NCBI RefSeq assembly: GCF_036711975.1
Contig: NC_091976.1
Span: 2,170,001 to 2,234,000 of the forward strand
Length of the DNA: 64,000 nucleotides
Direction of reading: 5' to 3'
From: Onthophagus taurus
Taxonomy: Eukaryota > Arthropoda > Insecta > Coleoptera > Scarabaeidae
Both the position numbers and the translations under genes were made by a program. Position 1 is the stretch's first letter; each line of letters opens with the position of its first letter. The notes beneath the pieces are model-generated. The model searched no databases, was not told the origin of the DNA, and was given only the letters and a program-made list of their open reading frames with translations. This document shows positions 31,801 through 43,177 of this stretch, piece after piece.

Positions 31801-34744
31801 TATCCACTATCACATGATCAATTTGATTGATTGTTCGTCCATCGAAAGACACCCACATTTCTTTGTGGATAATTTGTGTGGGAATGAGATAGTTTTTACA
31901 CGTAGATTTTTACTTTCAGCAAACTGTAATAGCATCTCTCTATTGATATTCCTTTTCTGGTTTCGTCCAACTATGGGGTATCACTTGCGTTTGCCCGTCT
32001 TGGATATTTTTATGACATTGAACTGCATCAAAGTTTTTAGACAAGGCAGCAAGGTCAAATAAGTTACATGATATGGGATGGTTTCTTTCTTGCTTGTTGA
32101 CGTATGCTTATATAATCAGCTGGAATGTTTATTATTCTCTCCACGGAGTGAATGAATTTACCTTCGCTTGTATATGGCTAACTACCAAAAATTTTTGTTC
32201 TATAGTTACATTATAGCTTATTGCTAAAGTTAATAAAGCATTGGCCATGCCGTATTTGATTTTGATAGCTACAGCCATTATCGTTTCATTCTTCATTTCT
32301 ACATCTTCGGTTTCACTCCACAAATAAAATGAAACGTTTCGATTTATAATGTTAGAGAAGTAAACATTGTGCACTTATGGTGTTGTTCACTGAATCACTT
32401 TGTGTTATGTCAGGTTGTTGGAAAATCATAAATGTAAGTCAGATACAAGACCAGATGAACAGAAAGAAATAAGTTGTATGATTATTTCTAAAACTAAATT
32501 TTCTCAACCAACTTTGGGTCGACATAATTCCAGTTCGCTTAGGTTCTTGTTACATTTTGGAATCATTGTGACTTCGGCCGTTTTCCTTGGTTTCTAATTT
32601 CCACAACAACATCCTTGTGGCAATAAAGGCAACAACTAGTGGGATCTAATCAAGGTTGTCACTTGGGTGGCGATTCTGCAATTCATTAGGATGGAATTGT
32701 GGTGTTCAAGATATTCTGCAAACGTGTTTGCTTTTTCCAAACTGTTCTTAGCCCAAGTCTCTTCTTTTCCAAGTATCTGTTAAGTTTCTGTTGTTCCCAT
32801 TTTTAGCTGATCTTCATCGCTCTTCGAAACTAATTCTTTATCCTCTTCTACAATTCGATTGGGAACAAGAGTTGCTTCAACTGAACCATTTAGAATTTTT
32901 ACAGAAAGTCTGTCGGAAATCACCGAAATGCGTGATATCTAATTGCTCAGACTCACTATCATAATCTTCAGCAGGAGGTTTTATTTAGTACATTCAGATT
33001 ATTGCCTGAACGAGTGTGTTAACTGCATTTGCGCAAAGTTTGCCTAGAAACTATACATAAAACTGTTCAAGCAATCTATATTTTAAATCTTTCAATTTTC
33101 TCATCATTTCCATTTGATGTTTTATTATTTAACAGGTGAAATCATCAACGGAAGGTGTTTTTTTCGTTCTTGTTGATGTTCTACCTATTGCACATCCATA
33201 ACCTTTCTCCAACTACCCTCTGTGTCTTCTATCGTGGAATTGCTTATATTATTTTCCAATCGTGACTTGTAAAGATTCCTAATCGTCTCATTTCTTTTTA
33301 TTGGTTTTTATTACCATTTTTTCCTCGTGTATTTTGAAATGTATGTATGTAGCAACCTCCTTGCCCTTGTAGGATTACAATTAATTTGCAACTGTGCTCA
33401 TTTACAGATGGACAACCTGAAGAATAGTTTGAACACTGCGCCATTATTGTTGTGTAGTACTTGCAATATGAGGGCGTTCTATAAATGTTCCTGCAAAAAA
33501 AAGATGTATTGTTCATTTAATTGTGAGGTGAGTTGTAAGATATTTTATTTTTTATGCAGTAATTCAGTATTAATTAGCTTTTATATAATATTTTAAGAGT
33601 TTTATATGAGTCGTTCACTGCGCAAATCGATTAATTCCGTAAAACGAAAAGTCGGGAAACGCGATGAAATTATGTACATTGTTTTTTTTTATTGTGTCAT
33701 ATTTTTTAATAATAATAATAATAAATGACTTTATTCAGACAACAATACAGGATTTACAATTATAAGTACCTTGAATAGGTGAAGTTCAGTCGAAGACTGC
33801 TTTTCAACTTAACTAAAGTAGAGTAAAAAAAAAACAAAAAATGTTGAAATTAAATTGTACTGTAACACTAGAATAATTATAATTATAAAGCTGGTGCGTT
33901 GAACGGAAAAACAACAAAATTGAGAAAAAAAAAGAAAATAATAGTAAAAATAATATTAATAATAATAACTGAAATCAAAAGTTAAGTGCGAAGTGAGGTT
34001 AACAGTTCTATAGTAACATAACGATGTAATCAGGCTACAACCAATAGAGCCACAAGCAACAGACGCTCACACATGTTCGACCCGGCCACCAAGTAAGAGG
34101 TTGCGATACTGTAATTTAAAGCTGTTAACTTTTAAACATTGTTTACGTGTAATAGGAAGATTATTCCATTTTATTACTTGCAACACGGTCTCTGAGCTAA
34201 TCAATCAAAGAACGAACTTGTTCTTTAGAGTTCTTCATCATTTGTATATCTGCAAAAAGCCATAAGAAGTGAACAGTGACATTCACAAACATTAGCTGCA
34301 TTTTCATATGTAGCCAATGTTGACTATATCCTTTATTTTACAAACGCACTTCGTTGCACGCATTGTACTTACGAATGATGTTCTAGTAAACTCGCTCCAT
34401 CACACCTGGTGTCTTGCATTGACCACAACTTGTGCCATAAACCAGACTCTTCATATGCCCCTAGAGAAAAAGTCCAATGGAGTCAAATCCGATAATCGTG
34501 GAAACCATGCGATTGAACCACCTCGGCCTATTCATCTTTGTCCGAATAGTCGGTCCAGATGTTCCCGAACATGAAGTGAAAATTGATCGAGGGGTAAAAT
34601 TTTCAAAAAGTGGAGTTAATCGAGTTGTGTAATAAATGGCTCATATAAAAAAAATTAACAATAAATTAATTGATGCATTTTTTTCAGAAAAAGGATTGGA
34701 TTGCCCACAGATACGAACATATTTATCATTATCATAGAGTGTAA
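28890..34744 (+). CDS. MYND zinc-finger protein, copy 2
   Basis: Exons 28890-30430, 30523-31163, 33408-33527 and 34688-34744 (TAA). The internal ATG at 28933 gives 771 residues; the open frame starts earlier, after an acceptor at 28889, so a further 5' exon is possible. The order of regions is as in copy 1: acidic N-terminus (EETTYDFVVVSDSED), basic region, conserved helical stretch, a 641-bp Gln-rich exon and the C-terminal MYND finger (CSTC, KC-C-C, YCSFNCE, KKDWIAH). Compared with copy 1 it lacks about 52 residues before the shared FRSKSCLKL and four residues before LIHPK. All splice sites are conserved and no stop interrupts it, so it looks functional. Confidence 0.82.
31520..32060 (-). 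pseudogene. RTE-type LINE endonuclease fragment in intron 2 of MYND copy 2
   Basis: Minus strand reads LLQFAESKNLRVKTISFPHK, then WVSFDGRTINQIDHVIVD and SNSDHHLIKNKLRERI. These are the late endonuclease blocks (NQIDH, SDHHL) of RTE-type LINEs. It is not seen in intron 2 of copy 1. Confidence 0.68.
32390..32780 (-). pseudogene. Jockey LINE remnant in intron 2 of MYND copy 2
   Basis: Shares GATGAACAGAAAGAAATAA, CATTTTGGAATCATT and AGGATGGAATTGTG with the remnant at 6030-6900 in copy 1, in the same orientation and intron. Shorter and more decayed than in copy 1. Confidence 0.55.
33408..33527 (+). CDS. Exon 3 of MYND copy 2
   Basis: 120 bp, phase 0 at both ends, bounded by TTTACAG and GTGAGT. 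It encodes the first Cys ligands of the MYND finger and ends YCSFNCE. About 13 substitutions distinguish the 40 residues from copy 1, none at a Cys shared by both except one of the clustered Cys (CCC to CSC). Confidence 0.82.
33711..34165 (-). mobile_element. Truncated LINE 3' end in intron 3 of MYND copy 2
   Basis: Minus strand. Begins in RT C-terminal residues (NNLPITRKQCLKVNSFKLQY near 34100) and ends in AATAAAGTCATTTATTATT with an (ATT)n tail at 33711-33726. It interrupts sequence that is continuous in copy 1 (TGTGTCAT...TTGCAACACGG), so it is a post-duplication insertion of a 5'-truncated LINE. Confidence 0.68.
34166..34575 (-). pseudogene. Mariner-like transposase C-terminal fragment
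   Basis: Minus strand reads GRGGSIAWFPRLSDLTPLDFF with stops soon after. This is the third catalytic region (W.PRSPDLTPLDFF) of mariner-type transposases. The stub in copy 1 (7860-7960) shows the insertion predates the duplication. Confidence 0.6.
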
Positions 34745-35424
34745 TATTAATTTTGTCAGTTAAATAATATTGTTTTGAGAGTTCCTATTTTGTGATTTCT
34801 ATTTATGTAAGTAGTTTAATGGACTATTTTTATTTTTGAAATATATGAACAGTTTTATTTGTTTTAATGAAAAAATGTTTAAGTTTAAACACTTAAATGA
34901 ATCATTTAATTATTATTAAAATATCATTACCATTGTATAAGTACGTTTACCATTGTGCATAGTAAATTAATTTAAATTCTACCGCTCTATTTAACGGAGT
35001 AATATGTTATATATATATCATTAGTTTAAGATGATATAAAGAAGTATAGATTTCTTTAGTTTTTACATTGTTATAAAAAATTAAATAAAAATTTTCTACT
35101 TAATAGCATATTTTATTACCCGATGGTAATTTTTTTCAACCTCATTAAAATTCTTTTAATAATAATAATGTATTGACTAGAATTACTGCAGATTGTAAAC
35201 ACGTTTTACCTGTAACGGAAACGTGGTTGGGTACAAGTGTGGATTTGGATTATCTCTTGATAAACAATTATATTTTTTGTCATCAGCCTCTTGCTTCGTG
35301 CCTCCTTGGGTGGTAGAGTCTATAGATATTTATTTATAGATAATTACATCATGTTATTATGAAGAACACCAATTGGACCGCATTATACATCACTTGACTA
35401 AGCGATATTTTATCGTTATTAGGC

Positions 35425-35562
35425 TCGTTACTACCATCTTTTAGTTAAGCTATCTAAGGGATTGTTACCACGGTTACGGCTATTTTACGCGCTCTGATTG
35501 GCTAGTAGATGGGTTTATCTATAAGATAAATTTAACTAAAAGATGGTAGTAATGGACCTTAG
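35425..35562. mobile_element. Short MITE with TTACTACCATCTTTTAGTTAA ends
   Basis: TTACTACCATCTTTTAGTTA at about 35429 and its complement near 35540 enclose about 90 bp. Palindromic, non-coding. Confidence 0.6.
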
Positions 35563-35611
35563 AGATTTACATGCTGGCTGGTAGGTAAAGGTGTAACTTA
35601 TCTTAGAAAAA

Positions 35612-35776
35612 ATGGAGAATACCGAAAGACCTAAAATACCATTTGTTTTAAAGGATAAAGCTGAGCGACAAGCACGTCATATGATTTCAAGTCTGATTTG
35701 CATCGTAGGTCTAAGAACCGGCTTAGATACGACACTTAGATACACCAAGAAATTCTACAATAGAAAAAATAGATGA
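35612..35776 (+). CDS. Unrecognised 54-codon ORF
   Basis: ATG to TGA. The product starts MENTERPKIPFVLKDKAERQ, is basic and lacks a signal peptide. It lies between two foldback repeats, so it may be transposon-derived. I do not recognise it. Confidence 0.12.
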   Translation: MENTERPKIPFVLKDKAERQARHMISSLICIVGLRTGLDTTLRYTKKFYNRKNR

Positions 35777-35924
35777 TCCTACAATTTTGGATCGGTGTCG
35801 TTTTCTAGATGTTCTTCAGAGACTCTAGAAATAGATTAACATCTCTCATTCTACAAACGACAGCGGTAGGTAGCGCTAGTTACCATAAGATATCACTATG
35901 TTGCATATTTTTATTGTACTAAAA

Positions 35925-36225
35925 CTGGAACCAACATTAGACCTAGAACTAGAAATATTCGGGTGTAGCCGTGCGTCTGAAGATTAGCGTATAGTGCAAG
36001 TTTTACACTAGCACTATCACTAGAACTAACAGCAAGACCTAGAACTAGAATTATTTAGGTTTAGCAGTCTTGAGAGACGTGGGACTAAATCCGAATGTTT
36101 CTAGTCTAGTGTTAGTTCTAGTGGCAGTGGTAACACTAGTTAGCATCAGATATTACTATGTTGTATATTCTTATTGAACTAAAATTAGAACGAGAACTAG
36201 AAGCATTCGGGTTTAGTCGTGAAAA
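35925..36225. repeat. CTAGAAC palindromic repeats, second cluster
   Basis: Units like those at 8340-8815: AACATTAGACCTAGAACTAG, ATTCGGGTGTAGCC, GACTAAATCCGAATG and TAGTGTTAGTTCTAGTG. A flanking sequence around ATCACTATGTTGCATATT also occurs twice (about 35885 and 36150). Confidence 0.65.
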
Positions 36226-36239
36226 AAACTTTCAGTAGT

Positions 36240-36850
36240 CAATAGCAACCTTAATTTTATTATTATATTCGTAATCTTCATAAAATAACCTTTAAAGTGA
36301 GTCCAAACTTGACTCATTTATCTCATAAAACCAAAAAGTTCGAAATTTCAACTTTTAATTTTGACATATCTGTCATCTTCATTAAAAAAACCTTTAAAGT
36401 GAGTTCAAAGAACAAAAAAGTTAGAATAAAAAACATTAAACCCAAAGTTGCTAACAATGAAGGTAGCAATTCAATTTTTAAATATTAATACCAACCTTAA
36501 TTTTAGACTACTATTTTTTTTATTATATTTTTGTTTTTGTGACAAATATTAAGATATTTTATAAAAATTAAGAATATTCGGAAGTTCTTATACGTCGAGT
36601 AATATTGGAATTAAACGTATCATGTTTGGACTCGTTTTAAAGGATTTTTCACAACGATTACAAATATGGCAAAATTGAGGTTAACATTCTTAACCGGAAG
36701 TTGACCATAACTTCATTAATATTGGAGATAAATATATCGTGTTTGTACTCATTTTAAAGGACTTTTAATGAAGATTATAAATATGTCAAAATTGAGGTTG
36801 TCCTTTTAAACCTGAAGTTAGTTATCATATAATAGAATTTTTATAACTGA
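36240..36850. repeat. Repeat with internal inverted subunits
   Basis: AACCTTTAAAGTGAGTCCAAAC-type words occur twice in one orientation (about 36290 and 36390), and their inverse (GTTTGGACTCGTTTTAAAGGA and a variant) twice near 36630 and 36740, along with repeated AAATATG-CAAAATTGAGGTT. The layout is that of a foldback element built from short duplicated units. Confidence 0.5.
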
Positions 36851-37689
36851 AGTTAATTTAGTGTTAGTCACGTTCCGCACTTTCTTTTTATTTTTAACTT
36901 GTTTTTTTAGTCATTTCACGTTGATTAAAAAAATCGTCGATTGTTAAGTAACATGATGATTCTTGAATTTTTGCCAAGTTTCTTAATATTTCTTTTGTTA
37001 AAAAAGAGCGCTCTTTAATTTTAACCTGTAAACTTGTAACACTTCGTCCTTAATTTCATTTTACAACTTTTTAAACTTTAATTTTGTAAGTAATTTAGTA
37101 ACTAACAATCTGATTTCGACTTTAATATGTGATCTTTTCTAACAAAAGGAAAAATAACATTAAGAAACTTGTTTGTAAAATGGATAAGATGAGAGTTGTT
37201 AATCTATTTGTAGAGTCTATGAAGATGGACAAGGGCCGAAACTAGTTAGACTTAAATTCTATATAAAATAAAAACCAGTTTAAAAGTACAAAATCAAACT
37301 CTAGATTATTTCCTTCAAAAATTTTTACATGAAGCATCATTTTGACTCTAGTATTTGTGGTTAAATATATGCCACGACTTACAGAAACAGCCTGTATAAT
37401 CGTAAAACGTACCAAGCGGCTTCTGTGCTTGTGCTAGCTGTCATCAGTGTTCTGTGATAAAAATAGACAGGTACCAAACAATTTCCAATAGTTTGAACCT
37501 GTCTATTCTGAGAAGTCTTATATTTTTAGAGAGATGACAACGAAAATCTCGTTTTTCTCAACATTATTCATTTATCGCTTAGTCAAGTGATGCATAACGC
37601 GGTCTAATATGTTATATGTTTTCACTTGATTATTTTTTATTTATAGTTTTCATAGTAACAGGAAAAATATAACATATCATCTAAAAAAA

Positions 37690-38600
37690 CTTGATAAAAT
37701 AACGCCACAAATATTCCCCTTTCCAGAAGAATCAATTTTAGCTCACCCTAACACGTCTGCTAAATTAATTCTTACCACCAATGCTTCCAACTATGCAATT
37801 AGAGCGACGTTAGAACAAGGAATCAACAACATTTCACAATCAATTGCATTTTTCTCATAATTGCAAATAATTGCATTTTGGAACAAGGCCAAACTACAGA
37901 TGAACAACTCAACCTGCTTAAAGCTCGAAATTGTAATCCTAATTCTAAATTTCGTCTAAAACTACAAACAATTTACTGATTCACACAACAATTTTCACTG
38001 ATTTACATAGTATTTCCCTTCTAAGTATAAGAGCTTCTAAAAAATTAATCAGTACAAGATATTCATGGGTTCATATAAATTAAATTAAATGTTAAATTTC
38101 GAAAGTCCAAAGACATACAAAACCTTCAATTATGAAGATTGATATTCCTAAAGACCGTTTTGAACATATCCACGTTGACATTGTAGGTTACCCTCTTCTT
38201 TCTGGTGGTTGTACTTACATTATAACAGTAATTGAAAGACTTACTAGATTTACAGAAGCTGTTCCTCTTTTATCAATACCTACATCAACTATTGCTGAAA
38301 CAACTGTTCTTACGTTTTGGAATTCCTCACTCAACATAATCAATTTGAATCTTAATTATTTAAAGAATTTAATAAATTTCTTGGCTCATTTGAAATCCAT
38401 ACTTCAACATAGCATCCTCAAAGCAATGATATTGTCGAAAGATTTCATAGAACTTTAGGAACTGCTGTAATTGCTAGGGGGAATACAACTCATTGGAAAG
38501 ACGAATTAGTAAAGACCATAAAAGAAGATTTAAGTTGTCCATCGGTTGAGTTACTTTATGGTCAACTATATCATTGGTGTTGATGGCAAATTGGATTTTA
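37690..38600 (+). pseudogene. Gypsy-type LTR retrotransposon remnant (RNase H and integrase)
   Basis: An RNase H part (ESILAHPNTSAKLILTTNAS, NYAIRATLEQG) near 37730-37830 with Asn where the first catalytic Asp is usual, then an integrase core from 38132: FEHIHVDIVGY (first Asp) and TYIITVIERLTRFTEAVPL. After a deletion, HPQSNDIVERFHRTL (Glu) is read in another frame near 38420-38460, followed by SVELLYGQL. The central integrase Asp region is missing. Dead element. Confidence 0.7.
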
Positions 38601-38879
38601 ATGCTAATTTGGTGCCACTTTTAGATCTTCCTATTTCTTTGATTTCGATTAGGTATACAGGTGTCCCGTATCTTCCGGATCAGAGCATTATACGGTTAAA
38701 GGATATATTATTCTAAAGCGTTCGTGGGAAATAGGTGAGTTTCGTGTCGTGTTCGTTACAAAGACACTTAATGGACTCTATAAGTTAGGTTTTTTAGTAT
38801 TTTTAAGATAAGTTTTAAGGACCACATAAGTTAAGATTTTTAGTATTCTAAAAATGCGCTTTATAGCCACATTTTCTTT

Positions 38880-39320
38880 GTTACAGACCCGATAAGGTGG
38901 TCCCCTAATTAGGGGATGCTTTCAGAAGGGACCAATTTACGACCCATAGTTTAGGACACATTGTGCCCCTCAGGCGCCCGTGGCGTCGTCTTCGCCCCAC
39001 CAAAAGTTGCATTCAAGGGCTCCGCTGTCCTATATAACCCTCGACCGTAGCATTCTTATGATCATTCTAATTCTAATACTAAGTCTAGTTCCATAATACT
39101 ATTCTATATCTCTAATTCTAAGTCCGTATTATACTATATTCACGTTCATCGAAATTGTACCAAGATTGTAAATTAAAAATTGTACTTTTGTGTACCGCCG
39201 TCATCGATGTTGTGTATCCTTACTTAAATGTTGTAACGTCGATATTTAAGAATATAGTTATTTCTTCGATGTGAAGGGCAATTTATTAAATTAAACAACT
39301 CTTCTTCTGTTCTTGATTTT
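38880..39320 (+). repeat. Candidate LTR/promoter region of the Gypsy remnant
   Basis: GC-richer stretch with CTATATAACCC near 39031 as a TATA-like box, followed by CTAATTCTAA repeats and AATTAAA words near 39290. It lies downstream of the integrase remnant, where a 3' LTR is expected. No second LTR was found in the window, so this rests on position and composition. Confidence 0.3.
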
Positions 39321-39414
39321 AGTATAATTTTATTTAAGAGACGACGATGACGACAGGTAACAATTTGTTCTAAGACTAACTGATCGACTCGGTCTAACAG
39401 ACACCACTGACTTG

Positions 39415-39505
39415 ACTTTTCGACTGCTCTTAGTGAAGTGTACTTAACGACTGTTCTTAGTGAACTCGACTTATATAACGACTGTTCCTAGTGAACTCTG
39501 TTTTT
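39415..39505 (+). repeat. Short tandem repeat, about 38-bp period, three units
   Basis: CGACTGCTCTTAGTGAA, CGACTGTTCTTAGTGAACT and CGACTGTTCCTAGTGAACT follow each other at about 36-39-bp spacing. Non-coding. Confidence 0.65.
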
Positions 39506-40486
39506 ACAACTGTGCTTCCCACGGAAAATATCATATAACTAAGTATGTTTCCATCTGTTTCTTGATATACACAGAGACCAGGAGAATTAGGGGTTGTTTC
39601 CATCTATATGTTTATTATTCACACATGTCTCTGGTGGTTGTTGGTTAACTACAGAATCATTACTTTTGATACATTATTATATTGTAAACTTATTATATTC
39701 TTATTATTATAAACATAAATACTACGTGAGCATTACTACGTAAACGGGTGGTACCACAACAGTACGACATAAAGCATTATAGCTAAGAAAACTGTTGCCT
39801 ATCAATTAGTCGTCGATCGAGGTATCCAAAATTTTTTCTGAAGATAAAGTTGTAACTTCGAAACCGGTACCGATTTATATTTTTAAATAAACGCAAGTAA
39901 AAAGTTTTAAACAAAAATTTTTTCAGTTTTTGTAATGGTTATACCTCAAATTGGAGCACAGAAATATTTAAAATTAGTAAAATTCTCACAAACCCGACGA
40001 TGTATACGATTAAAGACTTGAAAGGTTAGGATATATTGGGGGCATTCTATGAAGAAGAGTTATTGTTAATTAATACACGTTAATTAAGATAATACATTAA
40101 ACTTAATACATTTATGTTCATCGATTAAACTATCGGCCAACTAAAAATCGACCGTGTGTGCCTACCCTCAATTTTAAAATGAATTAACTTAATTTGCATA
40201 AATAATAATAACTTAAGCTTCATTAGATTGTGTAAAGGAATCTACCTAGAATCGGTAAATTAAGACATTTTAAAACTTTGGCAATCGTCTCATAGAGGGT
40301 ACTTTTTAAAACTATTTTTTTAAATAAGATAAGAAAAGGTAAAGAAAAAAAACTGTTATAATGTGTATATAATATGTATTACATAATAAATATTATTTGA
40401 AAATAAAACAAAATAACTAATACGGGGAAAGAAACCGATGTAAATCCTAAACCGTAGCTACTAGCGCTAGTGCCCTTCTCGAGGCC
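39506..40486. other. Intergenic, nothing firm
   Basis: AT-rich. Around 39840-39890, GAAGATAAAGTTGTAACTTC followed by GAAACCGGTACCG and AATAAACGC resembles Penelope-element termini, but no coding part is attached. Confidence 0.3.
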
Positions 40487-40488
40487 GG

Positions 40489-40504
40489 TGGCACCATCTA
40501 GCGG
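40489..40504. promoter_or_regulatory. CTCF-like motif
   Basis: TGGCACCATCTAGCGG resembles the CTCF core (complement of the CCACTAGGTGGCGC type). A single isolated hit; occupancy cannot be judged. Confidence 0.25.
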
Positions 40505-40639
40505 ACAACTTAAGCGTAACGCCAGTTTTCCAGAACTCACGGGAAATCCTGTACATGGTCAATATTACAGAACTTTGCATATTTTTACTACAGATGGTAT
40601 CAGATCTGAAAAAATGCTTATTTTAATCAAAATTTGTCC

Positions 40640-41260
40640 AAACCTTCAAATTCTGAAAAAAATGGAGGTTCTAAGAAATAACATTACTAAATCGAAAAAC
40701 ATCACACGGCTTGATAGTAATCTCTCGGATTGTAATGAAATTAATAAATTTTTTATTGCTTCTTCTCCATACAACTTTCAGTTAGATGCTAGTGAATTAT
40801 AAAACACACTTAAAAAATACTATTGAAACTACTTTTCCTTTATAATCTTATTTATGAGCCTTGTTTGATGATGAAGAATGCGGAGAGAATAACAAGGATT
40901 CAAGAATCTTGTCTCAGATTTATTTATTGTATGCGTCGTAATAAATGGGCCAATGAAAATTGCTTAAATATGGTAGAAAGTCGTAGACTTCATATTCCTT
41001 ATCGAATAATTTTTATTATCACTAACTGCAGGCCATCTTACCTATATGAAATCATCAATGCGTAGAAACATTAGATTTCCATTCCAAAACATAGTATGCA
41101 AGCGTTGAAACATTGCTTTTATTATATGGTTGGTTCGATTTTTAATAACCTTTCTATTTGCTACACAGATTACAACTTACAATCATTTAAAAAGAAATAT
41201 GAGAAGTGTTTTGCATCGGTTGGGAGGGGGTCCGGTGACAGCACTAGTGTAAGCGTTTAG
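40640..41260 (+). pseudogene. LINE fragment with RT core deleted
   Basis: The part to 40800 is LINE linker (LRNNITKSKNITRLDSNLSD). After a stop it jumps to the C-terminus: RITRIQESCLRFIYCMRRNK and SRRLHIPYRI, matching the RIQNLQNGCLRFIYGIRK block of the LINE at 48113-49859, and ends in NLQSFKKKYEKCF. The reverse transcriptase core between them is missing. Confidence 0.6.
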
Positions 41261-41659
41261 AAAATAAATTTTTCTTATCTATAATTGTTTATCTTTTGTT
41301 ATTTAATATTATTATATTATACAGATATGAAATGTTTTATTTCATACAACATTTTTGTATCATTGTGTATCATGAAGAATTATCAAATGGTCCAGAAGAT
41401 ATTAAAATGTAAACATTTAAACGCGCATTGACCTCCCCCTCCCTTATTATGATAAATATGAGATATGTCACGAAACAAAACTATGCGGTACTATCTAAGC
41501 TGTCAAATAATGCCAAATTTATAGCCCAACATCTACCTTTCTGAGATAGCGGAAATTTTATGTTTCTCTATGACAGTTACGCCGCTTAGCGGTCGACTTA
41601 CGAACTTCAAAACAATTTTCAGCTATTTCTCTTGTCACCAATATGCACCAATATATCAC

Positions 41660-43130
41660 AGCAAAGTATTACAGTTTAATACAAACCTATGCAAACATTA
41701 TATACGTACCCAACGTAGCATTGATAAGTATTTGCCAGGAATCCTTTTGGGATCACCAAAGGTTGCTCCCCACAAGACCCTGTGTTAAAATCGGTTAAGG
41801 TTTTGCATCACCTGTACCAGACTATGTTACATGTACGTGGAGTGCAATCTTAAGGCCAAGTAGCCATTTTACGCGGCACATACAATGAAGTTAGAAGGTC
41901 AGATGTGCGCTGGATTTTGAGGTTGATAGACTAATAGACTTAACTAAATAATAATTCGACAGAAACAGTTTCCAAAATTGCTATATTGCCCCAGAAACCT
42001 TCGAAAAAAAAAATGCTCACCTTATTTCCATATTAATGGCCATAGACAACCTCCATTATATTAATCTTGCTGAGGAACTGGTTAAAAACAAGTACAACAT
42101 CAATTCTGAGTGGGGAAAAGACTGGAACGCCAAAGCATCACCAAGAATAAACCAAGAGATCCTCCTCAACCAAAAATTAAAAGGATTTCGATTTTCTCAG
42201 CTTTGGAAGGACCTGAACAGAGTATGTACGGTACTTGGAATCTGTAGCGATAGCCTCAACAAATGGAGAGTGCTGCCATCGCCTCAGTGTGACTGCGAAG
42301 CTTCAAAATAATGTATTCAGCAAATTGTGGGGTGCTGCCCTATTGAATCTTATCCTAACGCTGTGGGAGCCTCTTTGATGCTAAACCTTGCAAAAACTTT
42401 TAATGGCTAGCCGAATTGGATGTAAAATTTACCAATAACAACCAAAACGTAGGTTGTACTCTTTAATGACTGTCATTCTATTCATTTTTTGTAACTTACC
42501 TACTATCGTATTGTGTGTCTTATATGCCATACGCTAAATAAATTAATCCGAAATTGTTACAAACTACAACAACTCAAGACGACATTTTCTGAAAATAAGT
42601 TGAGAATTCAATAAAGATAATTCTTGTGGGCCAACTTATACTATATTTTGGACGCCGCATATAATATAGTATATTATATACATGTATTTATGGATGTATT
42701 CCGTTTCATGCGCCCTCTATCAATTCTTCTTCCTTAGCAGTCTAAGTCTCTTTTGTCCACGCCATTTTATTGTTGAAACTCAAAAGCAAAATACAATACT
42801 TCATATTAGAGATGTCGTTTGATTTTCGTCTCCTCAATTACTGTGTTCTTCCCCGCCGTCCATCTCCTCACGGGTTTTCCTACTCCTACCTTGAAAACGC
42901 ATAAGACAAAGAGCACAGATTAATTTTTTGAAATTGATATACATTACAACGTACTTGAATGAGATGGGAATATTTACTTTGAATATATCCATCGCATAAT
43001 CTTTCCTCCATTATTACTGCCGGATGTGTATGTTCGTCCCTATTATGGTACTTTCTATTTCATAATTTTTGCGATCTTAACCATTTTAGCAATTAGGAAT
43101 ACTTGCAGTTCACACTTTAGCACTACCAAT
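41660..43130 (+). repeat. Dispersed repeat B, copy 2
   Basis: Same-orientation match to 17630-19420. It includes a readable LINE C-terminus at 42036-42311 and a tail with CGCTAAATAAATTAATCC near 42533. It lacks the approximately 590-bp GC-richer segment of copy 1. Confidence 0.55.
42036..42420 (+). pseudogene. LINE C-terminal fragment with Cys-rich end
   Basis: Reads FRFSQLWKDLNRVCTVLGIC, then KWRVLPSPQCDCEASK, a stop, and QIVGCCPIESYP. This matches the Cys/His-rich end of many insect LINEs (CDCG..Q...HIV..CP). Only the tail remains. Confidence 0.6.
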
Positions 43131-43177
43131 AAAAGTCCTATTACTTTTTCCTGATTTGTTTGATAGAGTATTACATT

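Larger units (their letters stand above)
35370..37612. mobile_element. Possible 2.2-kb non-autonomous element with inverted ends
   Basis: GACCGCATTATACATCACTT plus GACTAAGCGATA at about 35376-35407 recurs inverted at about 37574-37605 with few differences. Inside lie a small MITE, CTAGAAC units and a set of internal repeats. It may be one foldback element or two solo ends of the same family; target duplications were not resolved. Confidence 0.4.

Noticed and set aside
31523..31858. Host gene on the minus strand in intron 2 of MYND copy 2
   Set aside because: The NQIDH and SDHHL blocks identify an RTE-type LINE endonuclease fragment.
39415..39505. CRISPR-like repeat-spacer array
   Set aside because: Only three imperfect tandem units with no constant spacers, in a eukaryotic genome.
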